This document shows positions 22,051 through 32,133 of a stretch of 64,000 nt of DNA, one piece after another. The position numbers were made by a program, and so were the translations under genes. Source of the DNA: Rhodamnia argentea (taxonomy: Eukaryota; Streptophyta; Magnoliopsida; Myrtales; Myrtaceae); assembly GCF_020921035.1 (NCBI RefSeq), contig NC_063151.1, positions 22,884,934 through 22,948,933 of the forward strand, written 5' to 3'. The notes under the pieces were generated by a model. That model saw nothing but the letters and a program-made list of their open reading frames with translations, ran no database searches and was not told the DNA's origin. The first letter of the stretch is position 1. The number at the start of each line of letters is the position of its first letter.

Positions 22051-23660
22051 CGCTAGCAATATCAGAATATTTCGTTGATTTGGTATATTTTTTAGGTTTA
22101 TGCATAGACCTAATTTGATAGTGCATATCTTTGATTGATTAGATTCGATATTATCTTAATCTTATTAGTTAATCTTCTAATAAAGCTTATAAAAAAGCCT
22201 ATAAAAAGGCTTTGTGTACTCTTTTCTATATCATTGAGATATACTTCTATCAATGTGACTTCACTCATAGCTGTGCACTAATTTGCTCTCTCTTGAGTTG
22301 GCTTAGCTCGTTATATGGCTCACTCGGTGCTTGTTCACTCCATTCGTCCTTATGCTTCACTTTGTGACTAATGCACTTTTCTTTCTCTCATGCATGTCTT
22401 TGTTCATGGTTCGATATTCTGGTGTCCTAGGCATAGAGAAACCACACCAATCCATCTCGAACTTGATGGTGAAATTCTACTGCGCTGATGATGCTATAGG
22501 GGAGGTCCTGCGGAAAAATAGCTCGACGTTAGGATGATAAAAACTTATTTTCCGTGTTATTCTCAACTTGATAACTATTTTTTCAAGCCAGCTGTATAGG
22601 TCTCTTGATGCTAGGATGCCATCCGTATAGGCCACATTTATTGTTTCCTCTTTGATTCTCAACCTATTGCGAATCGTTTCAAAAAGCCAACACCACCACC
22701 GGACTTGCCGCCCTTAGACTAGCTAGATATGGAAGTTTCGCCACAAACAATCATCGGACGTCGCGTAATCCGCCACATCTTTCCCGCCCTCGGATTAGCT
22801 AGATCTGGAAGTTGTGCCACGATCAGATGTCGCAGCTGTTGGATGTTGTTTAAACTTGTATTCATACTCAAGTTAGCAATTCTACACACCTTGCGTTTGA
22901 GGGGCATGTTAACAATATTATAATATTTCGTTGATTTGATATATCTTTTAGGTTTATATATACACTTAATTTGATAGTGCATATCCTTGATTGATTAGAT
23001 TTGATATTATTTTTATTTCATTACCTTAGTTGGTCTTCTAATAAGTCTATAAAAAGACTTCGTGTACTTTTCTCTATACCATCGAAATATACATAAGTTC
23101 TCCGGTTCATATCTTCTGTATTATTCTCAACTTAACTATTTTTTCAAACTAGCCGTATAGACCGCTTGATGCTACAATTCCAGCCGTATAGGCCACATCG
23201 TTCAGTTACTACTTTGCAAGCCAGCCGCATTAGTCGCTTATTATTTTTCCACATTTCGCATGTTGTTTCAAGAAGCCCACACCACCACTAGACTCGCTGC
23301 CTCGGACTAGCTAGATCTAGAAGTTTCGCCATGAGCAATCATTGGATGCCACCTAATCTGCCACATTTCAGCTGCTGGATGTTGTTTAGCTTGTATTCAA
23401 ACTCAAGTTAACATCTTCTATGCACCTTGAGTTTGAGGGGGATGTTAGCAATATTAGAATATTTTGTTGATTTGGTATATCTTTCAGGTTTATGCATACA
23501 CCTTATTTGATATTGCATATCCTTGATTAATTAGATTTGATATTGTCTTTATCTTATTACCTTATTTAATCTTCTCATAAAGCTTATAAATAGGCTATGT
23601 GTACTCTTTTCTATAAATACCCCAATTCTTATCTTCCGCGTTACGCGTTATACTCAACTG
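22051..23660 (+). mobile_element. TRIM-like element: three LTRs and two short internal regions in tandem
   Basis: Three copies of one roughly 220-bp LTR start at 22051, 22907 and 23443 (consensus TGTTAGCAATATTAGAATATTT), each ending near ttattctcaac. Copies 2 and 3 are each preceded by a polypurine tract (gcgtttgagggg, gagtttgaggggga). The two internal regions, about 22569-22906 and 23131-23442, match each other (ttttttcaa...agc.gtata.g, agctagatct.gaagt, gctg.tggatgttgttta) and are only about 310-340 bp, without coding capacity. This fits a terminal-repeat-in-miniature retrotransposon that underwent LTR-LTR recombination. LTR 1 is interrupted by plastid DNA. Confidence 0.75.
22415..22536 (+). 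pseudogene. rrn5: Nuclear copy of plastid 5S rRNA (NUPT)
   Basis: The 122 bases read as a mutated chloroplast 5S rRNA gene: tattctggtgtcctaggc at the 5' end, accacaccaatccat in the middle, ggggaggtcctgcggaaaaa and tagctcgacg...aggatg at the 3' end. Changes from the plastid form as I remember it are mostly C-to-T or G-to-A (for example gttagg for gccagg), as expected for old methylated nuclear copies. Upstream tcatggttcga also fits the plastid 4.5S-5S spacer, so the insert may start well before 22415. It sits inside LTR 1 of the TRIM-like element and is not a functional rRNA gene. Confidence 0.85.
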
Positions 23661-23994
23661 TGGATATGATTAATTCTCTACTAGCAATGCGAAAGAACAT
23701 GATCTTTATCTCCCCAATAAGTCCCACATTGCGAGAGAGGAGCTTCATTGAGCGAATCGACTCGCTCTTAGATAATTCATAATTATAACTTCGTCCAGTT
23801 ACTCAAAAAATCTTTTTTTAAAGACGTGATCCACGTGAACTAGGCCAGGAAGAATTTATAACTTTTTTTACAGCGGGGCAAACTTAATAAGCAATCTTAA
23901 GTTCATGAATTCTATTGATTCAAACCATTATTATAGAGCTAGTGAGGTTGATGAGGTAGTCGTGATTAAAAATTTTGTATGTCTAGAAGTATCA
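23661..23994. other. Intergenic
   Basis: No gene or repeat is recognised between the last TRIM LTR and the fold-back element. Confidence 0.4.
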
Positions 23995-24003
23995 TTTACA
24001 TAA

Positions 24004-24437
24004 GGGCCACCAAAAACTCTAAATTATGCCTACTGTGACACGTTTACCCTAAATTTATTTTTGTGGTACCAAAAATCGCAAACTTTTATCGATGTGACAT
24101 ATTTACCCAAAACTTATACTAGTATGACATATTTACCCCAAACTTTTTTTGTGATACTAAAAACCCTAAATTTGTATCTGTGTAACACATTTACCTCAAT
24201 ATTTAGGGTAAATGTGTCACATACTTATAAGTTTGGGACTTTTTGTGTCACAAAAAGATATTTTGGATTAAATGTGTCACATTGATATAAGTTTGGGATT
24301 TTTTATGTCATAAAAAAATGTTTAGGGTAAATGTGTGTCGCACGTATATAAGTTTGAAAGTTTTGATGTCACAATAAAAAGTTTAGGGCAAATGTGTCAC
24401 GGTGGGCATAATTTAGGATTTTTTGTGGTGTTTTCCC
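24004..24437. mobile_element. Fold-back MULE-like element, copy 1
   Basis: 434 bp made of degenerate tandem units of about 55 bp (cacatttaccccaaacttttt, tgtgacac, aaaaccctaaa) that switch to the reverse complement halfway, so the whole element can fold on itself. Its ends are gggccaccaaaaa and the inverse tttttgtggtgttttccc. It is flanked by a perfect 9-bp duplication, tttacataa, at 23995-24003 and 24438-24446. A 9-bp duplication points to Mutator-type transposition. Copies 2 and 3 lie at 38.2 and 39.1 kb. Confidence 0.85.
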
Positions 24438-24561
24438 TTTACATAATAATGCATCGTCCATTGCGATTCCTAAATGAAGAAAAAATGGAGAGCAAAGCTT
24501 CTTTAGGTACTTCTCTAAAAAAAAATTTGAGGGCATAATAAAAAAAATTGAGAACATGAGT

Positions 24562-24715
24562 GTATAATTAGAGAAAAACTCAATGGAGACAAGTGGCGTA
24601 CACATTACATAAGGTGGATTGTTCTTTAGGACTCTGGTCGTCACCCACGGTGTCGTAGGAAAATTCCTGTCAGTAGATATTTGATTTGTGAACCAGCTAG
24701 GCTCATATCATTGAT
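24562..24715 (+). repeat. Dispersed repeat shared with 37440-37591
   Basis: The stretch around agtggcgtacacatt...ggattgtt.tttaggactc..gt.gtca and agtagatatttg is repeated in the same order at 37440-37591. A looser match lies downstream of the NLR near 29415-29480. Function is unknown; it may be an old NLR-flank duplication or an unnamed element. Confidence 0.6.
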
Positions 24716-24719
24716 GAGG

Positions 24720-26473
24720 AAAATATCTAACATTTTGTGCGAACAGTGGAGATCAAAAGGGAGATGTCTCCTCGTAATAATAGCCTATCTTGATAAGAGA
24801 TAGCTAGTCACTATGACGCAAATGATAACCATTCTATTTCTAAAATCAATTTCTAGTTAGAAATGGATTTTTATATCTTTAATTTTTAGACGAGTTTCTG
24901 AGCAAATAAGTGCATTTGATAAGAACACAAAGTTTCTATTCCCGCTATAGAAATCGTTTAATAACAATTGAATATTTATAGGGTTCTTGGTGAACGGCGA
25001 GACGGCGGTCAACCGACAATAGGGATGCAAGAGAGAAGGAGTGAGCGATAATAAGAATTCTTATTTCTTATTTCAATTTGAGAAATAGACAAGCTTTCAT
25101 TTTTGTTCCAGATATAACAAAATAAAATTGTGTTACTCAGACAATTTCTGTTCCAAATCTATTTTGAAACACAACAGAATAGTTATCATTCACGCCCTAA
25201 CTTACTTTCTAGATAAAGATAAAAATAATAGCATGGAAATCGTTGACTTGGTTTTTGTTTTTTCCCAAAGCTAATCATTTCAGTTCATTAAGGACGCGCC
25301 TGGTGATAAAAGACAATAAACCAAGTACATCAGCAAGTAGCTGACTTTTGTCTCTTTTCCCTTGGTGCACGAAGAGCCTTCGGAGTTTCAAGGCAAGCAA
25401 GAGTTTCAACGTTCATAGCCGAACTTCCCTTGTGTGTAGGATCGGTCGATGTTCCACTTTAGCGTCCCCTTCTCCGGAGGTGGCAGGCAATCGGGTGAGC
25501 ACCTCTGAACTTGAGCGAGATCCGGGTTCTTTGAATCCATTCCCTTCTGAGGTGAGCGGTTGTCCTTTGAGCTAAATATTCTGGTACATGGCCATAGCAG
25601 AGCTCACGAGTTGCTGCGGACTTGGGGATTGACTTCGAGAAACGAAGTCGTTACTCCAATTCCATATGTACCAGATAACCACCGCGAGTAGATCACCTTA
25701 ATTAGATATCTGAATATGATTTTTGGAATAGGTTTTGCTTGTCTGATACGAGGTAGAAGCTGAAGTTTCAATCCGTTTCTCGGTTTCCTCCCCGAATCTG
25801 TTGTACCCACTCTTTGACTGTATAGGACCTTGATCTAGTATTGTTCCATGCCAACTTATCCTCCGTTAATGCAGACCTCAGTGAAATTGAGATAATTTCA
25901 TTGGAGGTTTGTTCATCAAACAGAGCATGTTGGGTCTGCGCATCCCATGTTTAATCTTCCTTCTGTATCAAATCGGCTACCTTCTCTGGTTCCCCTCTGT
26001 TTGATGGAACCATATCACTCCTTGGGCTTATAGAACATTGGTATTTTTAGCTAAAGTTTGTGGTTTTTTCTTCTTTTCTTCTTATTTTCGGTGCTAAACT
26101 TTCATGAACATTGGTTGGCTTCTATGAACATTAGAATAGCTTTTTAGCTCAAGTGTTATTATGGTCATATGTCCAATGACAATTCAATCGAATAATTCTG
26201 CTTCAATTTTGATTTAGGAAGTAGTCTCGCTAGATTGTTGATTTTGTTGTTGTCAGGATGCGAGGTAATTCAGCCCGCTAAGTTATGTTTTGTGCTATTT
26301 GCTTTAGGCTTGATGATTGTACTCTCGTCGACCATTACTCTTGGCCTCTACTGTTGAGTCTGCAAATCATCTTACAAGGTCAAGAACTACTTTCGAACTC
26401 CTGCCAGTCGCCTGCCCGCTCTCCATCCATCTGAATACTCCCATCTTTCCATCTCTTATCTCCGAGAGAAACC
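24720..26473. other. 5' region of NLR gene and unassigned repeats
   Basis: About 24820-25200 is AT-rich with phrases such as aaagtttctattcc and caatttctgttccaaa, resembling the end of the insertion at 61131-62280 and probably a DNA element. 25340-25560 is GC-richer and could be a non-coding leader exon with a donor at gaggtgagc, but this is speculative. No protein-coding gene is recognised before 26474. Confidence 0.35.
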
Positions 26474-29203
26474 ATGGAGTTCGCGAGTCCTCTTTCACTA
26501 CTTGTCAAATGTTTATGGGGTTTGGCCAGGAAACCGTTGGGCTCCATTTATAGTCGGAAAGATAATGTCGACCTGTTGCGAAAAGAAACTGAAGACCTGA
26601 AGGCCAAGAGCGAAGATGTGAAAGCAAGGGTGGAACGTGAAGAACGAGGAGGAGGTGTGCAGCGCACGAAACAAGTAGAGAAATGGTTAGACGAGGTGCA
26701 AGAATTTGTAGGCGGAGTAGATCAACTTCTTGGGGAAGTCAGGGAACGTGACCAAATCAAATGTCTCGGTCGTTGTCTTTCACGGAACTGCAGATCGAGT
26801 TATCGATTGGGGAAAAGAGTCGAACAAATGCTCAATGAAGCGAGGGAGCTCCAAACAAAGGAAGGGAAATTCGGCATTCTGACGTCGCCGTTGCCTCCTC
26901 CTCCAGTACTCGAGATGCCTATGGATGAGACTGTGGGGCTCGACATTTTCCTTAATAAAGTGTGGAAATGGCTCCTGGACGAAAAACAAGTACGAGTGAT
27001 TGGCTTATACGGAACAGGCGGTGTGGGAAAGACCACCCTTATGAAAAGGATCAACGAGAAGCTTGCTCGTGCAAATCATGGATTCGAGATTGTTATTTGG
27101 GTGGTGGTGTCCAGGCAAGTGAACGAAGATAGCATTCGAGATGCCCTAAGGAAAAGGCTGCACTTTCAAGATGAGAGCTGGAACCGATGGTCCCCGGATG
27201 AGAGAGTCCATCATCTGTGCCATGTTTTGACCCAAAAGAAGTTTGTGCTGTTCGTTGATGATGTATGGCAGAGGCTGGACCTTTCGAATATCGGAGTTCC
27301 TCTTCCTAGTGTCAAGAACGGATCCAAAGTAGTGTTCACAACTCGGTTGAAGCATGTATGCGACCAAATGGGAGCCAACAAAACCTTGGAAGTTGAGTGC
27401 TTGATGCCCGAAGAAGCTCTAAAATTATTTGAAAAGAACGTCGGCAAATCGCTTGTAGATTGTCATCAAGAAATTCGAGACCTTGCAAATGACATTGCCG
27501 AAGAGTGCAAAGGGTTGCCACTAGCGCTTATTACTGTCGGGCAAGCCATGGCCAGAAAAGAAAATTCCCGTGAGTGGAGGCACGCGCTAACAACGCTGAG
27601 GAACAATCCGCACAAGCTGTCAGGTATGGTGGAGGAAGTGTACCATATACTAGAGTTCAGTTATAATAGCTTAAATGATACCACCCTTCAGCTTTGCTTC
27701 CTTTACTGTTGTCTCTTCCCTGAGCATTACCCCATAAGACCAGACGAGCTTATTGAACTCTGGATCGGAGAGGGCTTGCTAGGAGACACCGATGATGTAT
27801 ACAGCTTGCGAGATAAGGGAGAGTATGTCTTGGGGAGTTTAAACACGGCTTGTCTATTGGAAAATGGGCATGGTTTTAGTGAGGGACAATATGTGAAGAT
27901 GCATGATGTCATCCGCGACATGGCGACCTGGATCGCTCGTGACCGCGGGCAAAAAGAGAACAAGTTGCTAGTGATAGAGAATGAAGAGGACATGTCCGTG
28001 GAGATGATCTCCAAACGGGGGGAAGCGGAGAAAGTATCTCTATGGGGAAAACGGATTCGGAATATTGACCGAACACTACCCAGATGTTCCCAGCTGGAAA
28101 CTTTGTTTGTGAGGGAGACTAATGTGTGGCTCGTGCCAAGAGGATTTTTCAACTCGATGATGGCTTGTTTGACATTCCTTAACCTGTCCGGGAATAGAAA
28201 TATGCAGTCATTCCCCGAAGGGATTTGCAATCTGATTAATCTACGGTACTTGAATATGTCAGCCACCGGTATCAGTAAGTTGCCCAGGGAAATCAAGAAC
28301 TTGACACATTTACGGTGGTTGCTACTGGACGAAATATTCAAGGACAACCTAGTTCCGACCGGGGCAATCACAAGCTTACCATTGAATGTGTTCAGCAAGT
28401 GGACTGGGACGGGATCGGGCCAAGTGAAGGAAGATGAGATGGTAGAGGAACTAGGGCATATGCATCATCTCGCCGACCTATCTTTGGCTGTGTGCAAGTC
28501 TTCCTCTGCCTTGAACATATTCCAATCCCACAATATACAGAGATGCATAAGGAGAGCGCGGATCATTGATAGCAAGGACTTGACCCGCATCCAAATAAGT
28601 CACTCACCAACAGGCAGCGGCACTTTCTCGCATTTAGAGGAGCTTTATCTACAGAGATGCTACGGGCTGAGGGAGATGGAGATTACACAAGGACCAGGAC
28701 GAGCGCCCAACCGCTCTTGCTTCCCCAGCCTCTTTGAAGTTGAAATCTCCAGATGCGGGCTTTCGAACTTGTCCTGGCTCGTGCACGCTCCGAAACTAAG
28801 GAAATTGACTGTCCAGGGGTGCAGTTCCATGGAGAATATCATCGGGCATGGATTTGCATCAGAGGAATTAGCGGCTTCAGGACTATTCTCCCGTCTCGAA
28901 CTTCTATCCCTCTCGGATCTTCCAAATCTGACGAGCATTTGCGACCAGGCTCTATCTTTCCCTAAGGGGGTAAGCTTCCGCATAGCCAAGTGCCATGGCC
29001 TCAGAAAGTTGCCGCTCGACTCGAACAGCGCGAGGGAGACGAGCTTCTCGGTCTCTGGGGAAGCACACTGGTGGGCAAAGTTTGAGTGGGACGACCCCTG
29101 CACCAAGGTCACTTTGCTGGAGAAGGAAAAGGCGTTTGGAGACGCGATCCGTGAAATGAAAGAGAAGGCCATGTGGGTGGCCACGATGCAATTCCGACCT
29201 TAG
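26474..29203 (+). CDS. CC-NBS-LRR (RPS5-type) immune receptor
   Basis: A single 909-codon frame without introns. Residues 1-130 form a coiled-coil domain (NVDLLRKETEDLKAKSEDVK). The NB-ARC domain follows: P-loop GTGGVGKTT (180-188), kinase-2 VLFVDDVW (about 258-265), RNBS-B GSKVVFTTR (283-291), GLPLAL (347-352), RNBS-D with LCFLYCCLFPEHYP, and MHD at about 476-478 (VKMHDVIRDMATWIA). About ten degenerate leucine-rich repeats run from about residue 540 to 860. All nucleotide-binding motifs are intact, so it is likely functional. Family role: cytoplasmic or membrane-associated sensing of pathogen effectors, with ADP/ATP exchange leading to defence signalling; the effector cannot be predicted. 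Related Arabidopsis proteins include RPS5 and RPS2. A decayed paralogue of the LRR end lies at 20905-21480. Confidence 0.95.
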   Translation: MEFASPLSLLVKCLWGLARKPLGSIYSRKDNVDLLRKETEDLKAKSEDVKARVEREERGGGVQRTKQVEKWLDEVQEFVGGVDQLLGEVRERDQIKCLGRCLSRNCRSSYRLGKRVEQMLNEARELQTKEGKFGILTSPLPPPPVLEMPMDETVGLDIFLNKVWKWLLDEKQVRVIGLYGTGGVGKTTLMKRINEKLARANHGFEIVIWVVVSRQVNEDSIRDALRKRLHFQDESWNRWSPDERVHHLCHVLTQKKFVLFVDDVWQRLDLSNIGVPLPSVKNGSKVVFTTRLKHVCDQMGANKTLEVECLMPEEALKLFEKNVGKSLVDCHQEIRDLANDIAEECKGLPLALITVGQAMARKENSREWRHALTTLRNNPHKLSGMVEEVYHILEFSYNSLNDTTLQLCFLYCCLFPEHYPIRPDELIELWIGEGLLGDTDDVYSLRDKGEYVLGSLNTACLLENGHGFSEGQYVKMHDVIRDMATWIARDRGQKENKLLVIENEEDMSVEMISKRGEAEKVSLWGKRIRNIDRTLPRCSQLETLFVRETNVWLVPRGFFNSMMACLTFLNLSGNRNMQSFPEGICNLINLRYLNMSATGISKLPREIKNLTHLRWLLLDEIFKDNLVPTGAITSLPLNVFSKWTGTGSGQVKEDEMVEELGHMHHLADLSLAVCKSSSALNIFQSHNIQRCIRRARIIDSKDLTRIQISHSPTGSGTFSHLEELYLQRCYGLREMEITQGPGRAPNRSCFPSLFEVEISRCGLSNLSWLVHAPKLRKLTVQGCSSMENIIGHGFASEELAASGLFSRLELLSLSDLPNLTSICDQALSFPKGVSFRIAKCHGLRKLPLDSNSARETSFSVSGEAHWWAKFEWDDPCTKVTLLEKEKAFGDAIREMKEKAMWVATMQFRP

Positions 29204-29599
29204 TGGGCCGAATGAGTGAGAGGATGATCAGTGGAATTATGATGTTTAAAAAATGCAGAGTAATTTATCTATGTTTTCATAGTTGATGTTATTTTCTGCT
29301 GTTACTCCTAAATGTCTGCAAATAGCTTCTATTCTATTTGTACTTCTCTGAAAATATTTGTGGGAGCGAAATTGGAAAGGTTCGAACTTGAGAAAAACTT
29401 AGTGCCAGCAATTGCGCACGTAAAGTGGATCATTCTTTCGGACTGGATCAAGTCGTCACAAATGATTTATGAGGACATACCCCTTGTAGTGGATATTTTG
29501 GTCATGTGTGCCCACTGAGCCTGTCCATACAAAACTGTTCTGTCAGTTTTCAGTTTTATTTCAAAATAATGTTTGTGTAAACGAGAGGTTTAAAATAGC
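29204..29599. other. 3' flank of NLR gene
   Basis: Probable 3' untranslated region. Bases 29440-29480 (ggatcaagtcgtcacaaatg) match the tail of the upstream NLR pseudogene (21453-21475), showing that the duplicated unit extended past the stop codon. Confidence 0.5.
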
Positions 29600-29895
29600 A
29601 CCTCACCTGACGGCGGCGTGAGCAGCCCTCACCTGAGGCCAGCAATGGCTGGGAGGAGGGGAAAGAAAAATAAAAAAGAAAGGAAAGGAAAGGAAAGGAA
29701 AAAGGAAAAAAGAAAGGAAAGGAAAAAAAAAAAGCAAAACATTTATAAAAAGTAAAAGATCAAAATGCCCTTGGGTCAGCCCTTTTTTGAAACAATCGGA
29801 GCACTTAAGGCTCTTCTTTGAAACCAAATCCACTTCGGACCCTTATTTGAGAAAATGAGAGCACTTTAAACCCTTTTTTGAGAATTTTCCCTTGA
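29600..29895. repeat. Dispersed repeat with cccttttttgaa units
   Basis: A GC-rich piece (cacctgacggcggcgtgagcag), then an A/G-rich run (aaaggaaaggaaagg, 29670-29730), then tandem lines of the type agcccttttttgaaacaatcggagcactt. The last part recurs at 56215-56390 (aagcccttatttaaaacat...). It is likely a non-autonomous DNA element; the borders are not fixed. Confidence 0.5.
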
Positions 29896-30688
29896 TTTAA
29901 AAGATCAATTTAGTCGTTAGTTGGAATTTCCCAGATCGGCCATATACGAGTCTAGAGTGAAAAAATGGGGGTCAAATATAATTAGTTTTGTGAGCCGAAT
30001 GTGTTTGATCTACATTCAGATTTCAACATTTCAATTTGATAAGGCCGCAAGTCGACCATGATTAGAAGATTCATTTTCGTTGTTGCTTAAAATAGGAGTC
30101 AAATCCAAATGGGTGGCACAAATATGCATAATTAATATACGCTTGTACATTTCTTAACTACTATAATATCATCACAAGATCATACGTCATGAAGATAATG
30201 TTAGCCTTACCCCATATCAAACACATACACATACCATATCTCATAAGAGCCAAAATTAACAAGATCGGAGATACCTGCCTAATAATGACATGGTGAAGAT
30301 AAACAGTGACCCCCACTTAGCCTTACTTCCCAAATATAGTGAAATTCTTAATGAGCGTGAATTATTGCCTTGTTTTTGTGTATATATATTATGACAAAGT
30401 TTTTTCAGTGTTGTCTCTGAACGCGTCACCTAGAATTATAGATTGTTGAAGTTCGACTCTTCTCGTTGCAACAAAAAGGTTTTGGTGTTTTCTCCACGGA
30501 AATAGCGACGCATATACGCAAATCCTTCTCCTCTCTTTTCGTTATTGTACAATTTAATTGTAACTGATTTGTATATAAGAAATACCGTCTAGTTTAGCCT
30601 AATGACATAATTTAAGGTTATTCCATATTACTTAGTAGACAGAAGCTTCTATTGTTTATGTACAATTTCACATATATGCACGACATAA
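29896..30688. other. Intergenic, nothing recognised
   Basis: AT-rich sequence without recognisable genes, tRNA-like boxes or defined repeats. Confidence 0.4.
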
Positions 30689-30698
30689 AATACCCTAT

Positions 30699-31295
30699 GG
30701 GACAATTACCAACAAAGTCCTAAACTTATTGTAATTGTGTCAATCCAATCCTAATTTTTTTTGTCTATTTAATTTTAAATAAATTATAATTGTGCCAATT
30801 TAGTCCATTTAGCAAATTTTGGCGACCGGTGACTACTGTTTGGTAACATGATATTTTAATATTTTGTGATTTTTTTTTTTTTTTTTTCTTTCTTCCTTTG
30901 TTCTTCCCTCTTCTTCTCGGTGACGGGCCAGAGGTGACGGCCAACTTGGTGAGGTTTGGCAAGGTCGGCCTCGCCAAGGGCTAGCAAGGGCAACCTCATC
31001 GTCACTAGGCAAGGCCAGGCAAGGCTCGGCGGACCTCGCCCTGCTATGGCGAGGTCGAGTCTAGCTAAATCTAGGCTGGTAAGGCCAGCGATAGGAAGAA
31101 ACAAAATAAAAAATATTGTGTCATTGGACGGCCAATATCGGTCGGCCTCCATGTTAGTGACGATCAGCCAAAATTGACCGAATGGACTGAATCGACACAA
31201 TTGCAAAAGATTTTAGACTGAATCGACAAAAGAAAATGTTTATGACTAAATTGCCATAATTACAATAAGTACGAGACTTTTTTTGTAATTCTCCC
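30699..31295. mobile_element. MULE-type MITE with GC-rich core
   Basis: 597 bp. The left end gggacaattaccaacaaagt is matched by the right end read inversely, gggagaattacaaaaaaagt, and similarity continues for about 45 bases (cttattgtaatt.tg.caat). The flanking duplication is 10 bp with one mismatch: aataccctat at 30689-30698 and aataccttat at 31296-31305. The core carries gcgaggtc-type GC-rich repeats. TIR length and a 9-10-bp duplication indicate the Mutator superfamily. This copy defines the family for the poorer copies elsewhere in the window. Confidence 0.85.
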
Positions 31296-31397
31296 AATAC
31301 CTTATATAATCTTTGTAATCATCTTTATTATACTAATCGGTTGCATTGTATTTTGATAATTCAGTTTTTTATGTGCCTTTACAACTAATGATACGTT

Positions 31398-31879
31398 TGT
31401 TATGAAATACATGAATGAATATTCATTATATTCATGTATCTATTATGGTACATTTTGTATCTTACATTCTATGTACATCTCCATATCCAATGAATATTCA
31501 TTTCCCTATCCAACGTATGTATTAATGATAAGTGCATCCTTGTTTTCCTATAAGTAGGGGTTTAGTTTTTGTCATTTGTAGTAAATCAAAATAAGAAATC
31601 TCTTTATTGGCACCACCCACCTGGGTGGCGCAGCCGGCTTGCGCACTCTTCCTCTCGCAAAAGGTCGAGTGTTCAAATCCCGGAGGCGTCGCAGGGTGAC
31701 TTACCCGGTGGCACGTGTGTGGTGGCTAGCACGTGTTGCCCCCGGGGTTTACCTCCCGGCTGCCGGCCGTGCGGGGGTTCCCTGGGTCATCCAAAAAAAA
31801 AAAAAAATCTCTTTATTGGCTTTCTCTACTCTATCTGTTTTCTCTGTATTGCATACTTGCAACATAATATTTTATAACA
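31398..31879 (+). repeat. 5' LTR of Copia element (split by SINE)
   Basis: Begins TGTTATGAAATACATGAA and ends ATAACA. The leader that follows (cgttatcaacacgaag) is the usual primer-binding region position. A SINE occupies 31611-31804. Confidence 0.9.
31611..31804 (+). mobile_element. tRNA-derived SINE inserted in the Copia 5' LTR
   Basis: The element has pol III box A (TGGCGCAGCCGG, 31626-31637) and box B (GTTCAAATCC, 31671-31680) with tRNA-like spacing, a tRNA-unrelated body and a poly-A tail from 31793. It is flanked by a perfect 15-bp duplication, aaatctctttattgg, at 31596-31610 and 31805-31819. The 3' LTR near 37360 has the same site once (aaatctctctattgg), i.e. the empty allele. This proves insertion after the retrotransposon integrated. 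The source tRNA was not determined. Confidence 0.93.
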
Positions 31880-32133
31880 CGTTATCAACACGAAGATTTA
31901 CGGACTGAGTGAATAACTTTTGCAAGGTAAGTATGTTCTTTTTTTTTTTTTTTCTGAGTAAGTGTTTCTTTTGTTTTTCTTTAATCGACATATACTTCAT
32001 CATCTTCTATCAATTCTTCATTTTTTGCCTGAAGCCAATTTCAAATCTAAAAGTATCCTTCTGCTCCCGAAGTGGCGGTGGATATTTAGAAAATCCTTCT
32101 AATTAATTTAAGGATTCATTCTGGTATAGAATT

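Noticed and set aside
22331..22537. 68-codon ORF ending in AIGEVLRKNSSTLG
   Set aside because: The sequence is plastid 5S rDNA, not protein-coding.
30856..31206. Minus-strand 116-codon ORF
   Set aside because: It arises from the GC-rich core of the MULE-type MITE.
31626..31680. Functional tRNA gene
   Set aside because: Boxes A and B are present but there is no acceptor stem or 3' end; poly-A tail and target duplications make it a SINE.
31569..31877. 102-codon ORF with Cys/Pro-rich product
   Set aside because: It is a translation of the SINE body and LTR.
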